A stretch of DNA of 34,535 bases from Deltaproteobacteria bacterium (GTDB lineage Bacteria > Desulfobacterota > DSM-4660 > Desulfatiglandales > HGW-15). Position 1 is the first letter of the stretch, and each line of letters opens with the position of its first letter. The notes under the pieces were generated by a model, which saw only the letters and a program-made list of their open reading frames with translations, did no database searches and was not told the DNA's origin. The stretch is from assembly GCA_019307745.1 (NCBI GenBank), contig JAFDJA010000007.1:1-34535 (forward strand), written 5' to 3'. The position numbers and the translations under genes were made by a program. Shown here piece by piece: positions 29,927-34,535 of the stretch.

Positions 29927-30048
29927 TGGTCATAAAAACAGTATCAAGTTTATCTTGACTATTAGACCTATTTTTTTTATGTTCCCCCCAAAAAGGATAA
30001 TCTACCCATTAATGGTAAAAGTGGTTTAACAAAAGTCAGGAGAATAGA

Positions 30049-30780
30049 ATGAAAAGTGGTTTTCTATTTCGCTTATGTTTTTTTTCTTTCATCTTTGTAA
30101 TGTATTCTGGAATAACCTTTGCGGCTGATGTAACCGGTGGAGTTGACTTTGCATCATCATATGTCTTTAGAGGTGTTACCCTTAATAATGGACCAGTGGC
30201 CCAGCCTCATATGGAGGTATATGGCAAGACCTTTACTTTTGGTGTTTGGGGCAATTTTGATATTGATGACTCCTATTGGAATGTCCCGTGTGACAACCAG
30301 TTTTCAGAAATTGATCTATGGTTTTCAGTCCCTCTTCTCACTGAGAATGTCCCTGCTGACTTTACATATTATGACAGGACTTACGCAAGTGGGACTTCCA
30401 GAGAATCAGACAGAGAGCTTATGATAAGTTTCAGATATGACACCCCGCTCAATACCACTCTTGATTTCTCTTATGGGGTTGATGGAGAGGTTAATAGGGA
30501 TCTTTATGTGGAGATGAGTATTAGTTACGAATATGGTTTTAGAGGAAATGGTACCTTTGAAATAGGCGCTTCCACCGGGTATTTAAACCCAGACAAAGGG
30601 AAACGCGGATTTTCAAACTACACCCTGTCTGCCACATTTAACCAAAATAATAAGGGACTGTCCTTGATCCATGTTGTTCAGATGGATGATGAAGTTCTTC
30701 CAAATGCCAATAAAGTGCTGGGAAACACTGGATTTGACATAAATAACTACGGGATTATAAGTTTTTTCCAGGCCTTTTAA
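30049..30780 (+). CDS. Putative outer-membrane beta-barrel protein (TorF-family porin-like)
   Basis: Signal peptide ending FAADVTGGVDFASSYVFRGVTLNNGPVAQPHMEVYGKTFTFGVWGNFD; alternating beta-strand pattern; C-terminal aromatic F. Confidence 0.75.
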   Translation: MKSGFLFRLCFFSFIFVMYSGITFAADVTGGVDFASSYVFRGVTLNNGPVAQPHMEVYGKTFTFGVWGNFDIDDSYWNVPCDNQFSEIDLWFSVPLLTENVPADFTYYDRTYASGTSRESDRELMISFRYDTPLNTTLDFSYGVDGEVNRDLYVEMSISYEYGFRGNGTFEIGASTGYLNPDKGKRGFSNYTLSATFNQNNKGLSLIHVVQMDDEVLPNANKVLGNTGFDINNYGIISFFQAF

Positions 30781-30822
30781 TCAGATATTATTTCATCACG
30801 CTGGCCGTTGAGTTGTAAAAGA

Positions 30823-31086
30823 CTATTTATTCATCTCCTTAAGCAGACCTAAATATTTCTCCACAGATTCCTCAACCAGCACCTTTAGTAACCCCCGGTC
30901 CTTTCTGATTTTCTTTATGGTCTCTTCATCCAGATCCATGGCATCGACAAAGCCATTCATATTAGCGATCTTGTCCATATTTTCGATTCTCATATTAATT
31001 GAAGCAGAATAGATAGATGTTCTCATTGAAAACAAGAGGGATAATTGAATTACAGCTATGATCAATAAATTTCTGAAGTTTTTCAT
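30823..31086 (-). CDS. Small exported hypothetical protein
   Basis: MKNFRNLLIIAVIQLSLLFSMRTSIYSASINMRIENMDKIANMNGFVDAMDLDEETIKKIRKDRG...; AAGGGGGAT SD before ATG 31086. ORF track start is 31155. Confidence 0.55.
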   Translation of the reverse strand: MKNFRNLLIIAVIQLSLLFSMRTSIYSASINMRIENMDKIANMNGFVDAMDLDEETIKKIRKDRGLLKVLVEESVEKYLGLLKEMNK

Positions 31087-31317
31087 ATGAATTATCCCCC
31101 TTGCAAATATTTTGACTGCCAGTATCAGCCTTTGGAACATTAGGTCGCCCTGCATGTATCAAATCCATATTATTTCATTCTGTCTTGTATGAAGTTAATA
31201 TTCAATGAAACAACCTCTAATGCAAGGAAACAGGCCATTAATTACGCATATATGACACCTCCCCACCACCTCTGACCTAAGGACTCAGGGAGGGGGTGAA
31301 AAACCAGTTTTAGAGGG

Positions 31318-31515
31318 TTATTCCAAGTTTTTCATCTTGTCTGGAAATACCAGGTGGTCGCGTGTTGGACGGTTCATAACTTGCTTCCAGGCATCGGGAT
31401 ATCCAATCCCTAATATTCTGGAAATTTCCCATGTATCATCAAAATTACAACAAGTTAGGATCTTAAGGGCCTTTGGGACTTATTGACACGTAGCGACAAA
31501 TCCTCTATAGTTCAT
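31318..31515 (-). pseudogene. Possible gene remnant with an in-frame stop
   Basis: Minus-strand reading MNYRGFVATCQ*VPKALKILTCCNFDDTWEISRILGIGYPDAWKQVMNRPTRDHLVFPDKMKNLE*; in-frame TAA at 31480-31482. Confidence 0.35.
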
Positions 31516-31573
31516 CCCTAAAATAAATTTCTTATCAAACAACTAATCAAACAATAGAAGGAGGTTTTACAAA

Positions 31574-32023
31574 ATGTCCAGCACATTGCCCGAAATGTCT
31601 TTGAAAATAATTGGCACAGTCAGGAATGAAATGAAGGAACCGGGAGGACGCGCCAATATTAAAGATATTGTATCTGAAATTGTACTTGACGACAGCCTGG
31701 CTGGTTCTCTGGATAATATAGATACATATGACTATATAACCGTGATTTACTATTTTCATAAGAGCAGTTCGACCGAACCCAAACCAACGAGAGTTCACCC
31801 TCACAGAAACCCGGAAAATCCGCTTGTAGGTATATTTGCTACCAGGGGGCCTGACAGACCAAATAGTATGGGGATGGGCGCGGCAAAAATACTGGAAGTC
31901 GGTGATACTACGATGAAAGTCTCTGGCCTTGACGCAATTGATGGCTCACCGATTATAGATATAAAGCCGTATAATCCTAAGCTTGATACGCGTCCTTCCC
32001 GAGAATTGCCATCCTGGACTTAA
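31574..32023 (+). CDS. trmO: tRNA (N6-threonylcarbamoyladenosine(37)-N6)-methyltransferase, TrmO/TsaA family
   Basis: IIGTVRNEMKEPG, IDTYDYITVIYYFHKS, RVHPHRNPENPLVGIFATRGPDRPNSMGMGAAKIL, GLDAIDGSPIIDIKPYNPKLD. Family confident; exact substrate inferred. Confidence 0.85.
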   Translation: MSSTLPEMSLKIIGTVRNEMKEPGGRANIKDIVSEIVLDDSLAGSLDNIDTYDYITVIYYFHKSSSTEPKPTRVHPHRNPENPLVGIFATRGPDRPNSMGMGAAKILEVGDTTMKVSGLDAIDGSPIIDIKPYNPKLDTRPSRELPSWT

Positions 32024-32066
32024 ATTAAAACAGTGAACAGCTAGAACTATTGAGAATTTATCAAGA

Positions 32067-32091
32067 AAAAGGAGTCATGGTGACTCCTTTT
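32067..32091 (+). terminator. Rho-independent terminator after trmO
   Basis: AAAAGGAGTCA-TGG-TGACTCCTTTT, perfect 11-bp stem. Confidence 0.8.
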
Positions 32092-32270
32092 AATCCTTTT
32101 AAAATATATATTTAATCAGCTTTTTGACATTCATTGAATCTTAAGAAAGTGGAGAATGCCTGTTTGTGGTATCCCTTTTCAAATTTTAATTTTCTTAGAC
32201 CTCTAGATATCTCTTCTCCCCAAATGGGGAATACAAGTAAAAAGCCTTGCATTTAAATGGAGTTTATTTG

Positions 32271-32405
32271 ACAGCAAAGCTGTACTTGCACCCACTCCTG
32301 CAGAGGAGGGTTTCATATTTGCCTCCTCGCTGCGAAGTCAACGGTAATATTCAGATTAAATTAAGAGCCCTTTTTTCAGGGTTCTAAAAAATAGAGGAGA
32401 CATCC
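32271..32405 (+). promoter_or_regulatory. Structured leader upstream of MetE-like gene with alternative pairings involving the SD
   Basis: CTCCT 32295-32299; GCAGAGGAGG 32300-32309; CCTCCTC 32322-32328 with CTGC 32330-32333; SD GAGGAG 32394-32399; extra hairpins ACAGC-AAA-GCTGT (32271-32283) and AGAGCCCT-TTTTTC-AGGGTTCT region (32364-32385). Confidence 0.5.
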
Positions 32406-33431
32406 TTGACTATTCCAGGCAACCTGCTGACCACAGCAATGGCTGTGATGCCCCACACAGACGTAGACCGCGCGCTTGATATGGCTATGACCCTGGATGT
32501 CCCATTCTGGCCTCAGCTGCCGAATTATAACTACTATGAGGACATGTATGTCCAAGCTGCAGAACACTTTCCCGGCATCCTGCTTGATATTCAAGGCAGA
32601 ACTCTGAAATTTTCCATGGACAAATTCATCAACGAATTTGAAGAGACCTTGACCCGTTTTGATGATCCTGAATACTTTGATGTGAGTGAAACATATTCAG
32701 TTGTATACCATCGTTTCCTGGCGCAGAATCTTTCAGATCGTCCGGCTATTCGTGGACAACTTGAAGGTCCTATCAGTTTTGGATTCAATATCCTGGACCA
32801 GGATGAGCGCCCAATCCTGTTTGATGACACGGTTCGTCCCTTCATGTTTGAATTTATGGCCAAACGAGTCAATGTTCAACTAAGTCGTTTAAAAAAACTT
32901 AACCAAAATGCTTTCATGTTTATAGATGAGCCAGGTCTCCAATTCCTTTTTTCTGCAATATCCGGATACGGGGACATAAAGGCAAAGGAGGATCTGAGCA
33001 TATTCTTTTCCATGATTGAACGCCCGCGGGGAATCCATCTGTGCGGCAATCCTGACTGGGATTTTCTACTCAACCTGGATCTTGATATATTATCTCTGGA
33101 TATTTATACCAACGCTGAAATATTTGCCTCTTATGCCCTATCAATAAAGCATTTTCTTAGCCGGGGAGGTGTTATTGTCTGGGGAATTGTACCCACAGGT
33201 TTTGAAACCTATGAAAAAGAGAACATTAACTCATTGATAGTAAAGCTGGAAGAGGTATGGAAAATCCTGGGCAGAAATGGCATAGATATAGATCAAATTA
33301 TTACAAAAAGCATGCTTTCACCTGCAACCTGTTGCCTGGTTAATCCAGATAAAGAAAAGACCGTCGAAAAGGCGTTCAGGATGATAAATGAGCTTTCACG
33401 GATTCTCAAGGAAAAGTATAATATAATTTAA
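32406..33431 (+). CDS. Cobalamin-independent methionine synthase (MetE) C-terminal-like / UROD-MetE fold protein
   Basis: PGNLLTTAMAVMPHTDVDRALDMAMTLDVPFWPQLP, AIRGQLEGPISFG, AFMFIDEPGLQFLF, RGIHLCGNPDWDFLL (HxC), SPATCCLVNPD: Zn-ligand-like layout of MetE. TTG start. Confidence 0.8.
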   Translation: MTIPGNLLTTAMAVMPHTDVDRALDMAMTLDVPFWPQLPNYNYYEDMYVQAAEHFPGILLDIQGRTLKFSMDKFINEFEETLTRFDDPEYFDVSETYSVVYHRFLAQNLSDRPAIRGQLEGPISFGFNILDQDERPILFDDTVRPFMFEFMAKRVNVQLSRLKKLNQNAFMFIDEPGLQFLFSAISGYGDIKAKEDLSIFFSMIERPRGIHLCGNPDWDFLLNLDLDILSLDIYTNAEIFASYALSIKHFLSRGGVIVWGIVPTGFETYEKENINSLIVKLEEVWKILGRNGIDIDQIITKSMLSPATCCLVNPDKEKTVEKAFRMINELSRILKEKYNII

Positions 33432-33830
33432 GTACAGGGGGGAATATAAGGCTCATATCCGCCCTGAATCGTAAAACGACGCTTTGAAATATAATCTAAA
33501 CTCGATTCCCATCTCTATCTCCCTGCCCTGCAATAAATGGTTCTCATTGACATTTCTTCTGAATTTGTTACACTTATACATAATATTTCATTCCCATGTA
33601 CTTTTCTACCACGCACAATGATTCCATAATGTATGACTCTGCTTTGCAGTTACAACACCCAGCGAGCGAGGCCACCACACTCAAATCAAATTATAAAATA
33701 TAATATTTAACAAAAATATTGGCAAAATAGGTTAAAAAGGCTCAGTTAAAGTTTTATTTCTTGTATAATAATCAAAGGCCAGTTTCGAATTAATCACCTT
33801 TATAATATAAATCTTTAAAGGAGATGCCTT

Positions 33831-34535
33831 ATGTCTAATGATTTTCTGAAACAAGAAAAAGGGTTTTCTATTTTAATATTTTTTGTCTTTGTTATTGTTT
33901 TGGTTAGTCTGATAGCAATTGCTAAGTATAACAAAGAAGAGGAAACCGATGAACACCCCACATATACAGTAAAACACGGTCCTCTCAAAATCAGCGTGTT
34001 AACATATGGAGGGGTTCAGGCACGCGAAAAAATAACCATAAAAAGCAAGCTTGAAGGAAGGGGGGGCGCCACTGTCCTCTCACTTATAGACGAAGGGGCA
34101 AAAGTCAAAAAGGGAGATCTTTTAATCGAACTGGATGCCAGCAATATTGTTGAAAGGAAGCTGGACCAGCAACTCAAGGTTAATAATGCAGAGGCAAATT
34201 TTATCAATGCCCGTGAAAACCTTGCCGTTGTGAAAAATCAGGCGCAGAGTAATATTCAAAAAGCCCAGATCAAATATGATTTTACAGTCCAGGACCTGCA
34301 GAAATATTTAGACGGAGAATATCCCAATCAGCTCAAAGAGGCTGAAGCCAATATCATGCTGAAGCAGGAAGAGGCCACCCGTGCAGAGGAGGAGCTGAAA
34401 TGGTCAGAGAAGCTCTTTGCAGAAAAATTCATTTCAGAGTCTGAACTTGAGGCTGATGAATTTTCATTAAAGAAAAAGCTCCTTGATCTTGAAATGGCAC
34501 AGAATAACCTTGAACTCCTTAAGAACTTTACCCAT
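33831..34535 (+). CDS. HlyD-family / RND periplasmic adaptor (membrane fusion protein), 3'-truncated by window end
   Basis: Hand translation MSNDFLKQEKGFSILIFFVFVIVLVSLIAIAKYNKEEETDEHPTYTVKHGPLKISVLTYGGVQAREKITIKSKLEGRGGATVLSLIDEGAKVKKGDLLIELDAS... then coiled-coil; AAAGGAGATG SD. Open to 34535. Confidence 0.88.
   Translation, partial: MSNDFLKQEKGFSILIFFVFVIVLVSLIAIAKYNKEEETDEHPTYTVKHGPLKISVLTYGGVQAREKITIKSKLEGRGGATVLSLIDEGAKVKKGDLLIELDASNIVERKLDQQLKVNNAEANFINARENLAVVKNQAQSNIQKAQIKYDFTVQDLQKYLDGEYPNQLKEAEANIMLKQEEATRAEEELKWSEKLFAEKFISESELEADEFSLKKKLLDLEMAQNNLELLKNFTH

Noticed and set aside
31256-31298. CACCTCCCC ... GGGAGGGGGTG possible hairpin / G-rich tract
   Set aside because: Needs bulges to pair and the G-tracts do not form a four-run quadruplex pattern.
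1-34535. CRISPR arrays, tRNA/rRNA genes, insertion sequences, classic phage-defence cassettes
   Set aside because: Scanned by eye for regularly spaced repeats, T-loop motifs, transposase motifs and defence domains; none recognised. A tRNAscan-SE, Infernal and ISfinder run would be decisive.

Overview
Window of about 34.5 kb, AT-leaning, with mostly housekeeping content. The gene complement (dissimilatory-type ATP sulfurylase, class III-like multihaem cytochrome, Ser/Thr kinase, HDOD and GH57 proteins) suggests a Desulfobacterota-like anaerobe; this placement is inference. In order it carries: a partial Fur-FeoA fusion and a second Fur gene (-); a frameshifted MBL-fold gene (-); a U32 peptidase (-); a small Cys/Lys-rich protein (-) divergent from an old-yellow-enzyme oxidoreductase; an alpha/beta hydrolase (-); CCA tRNA nucleotidyltransferase; a CxxCH cytochrome; a lipoprotein; a Ser/Thr kinase with a C-terminal cyclic-nucleotide-binding domain; rimO; a polyprenyl diphosphate synthase; an RNase Z-like MBL protein (-); sat; an HD protein (-); a TerB-like protein (-); an HDOD + MBL pair; cysC (-); an overlapping sirtuin-glgA-GH57/DUF3536-GH57 cluster (-); an outer-membrane protein; trmO; a core-MetE-like protein; and the start of an HlyD-type adaptor. 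No CRISPR array, tRNA, rRNA or intact mobile element was recognised. The items most worth a second look are: a leader upstream of the MetE-like gene with four mutually complementary segments that could sequester its Shine-Dalgarno; a long structured 5' leader of sat; a perfect 12-bp palindrome just after the -10 of the OYE gene; the sirtuin overlapping glgA; the Fur-FeoA fusion; the kinase-cNBD fusion; and a sigma54-type promoter candidate upstream of the HDOD-MBL pair. All were read by eye and none has been tested computationally.
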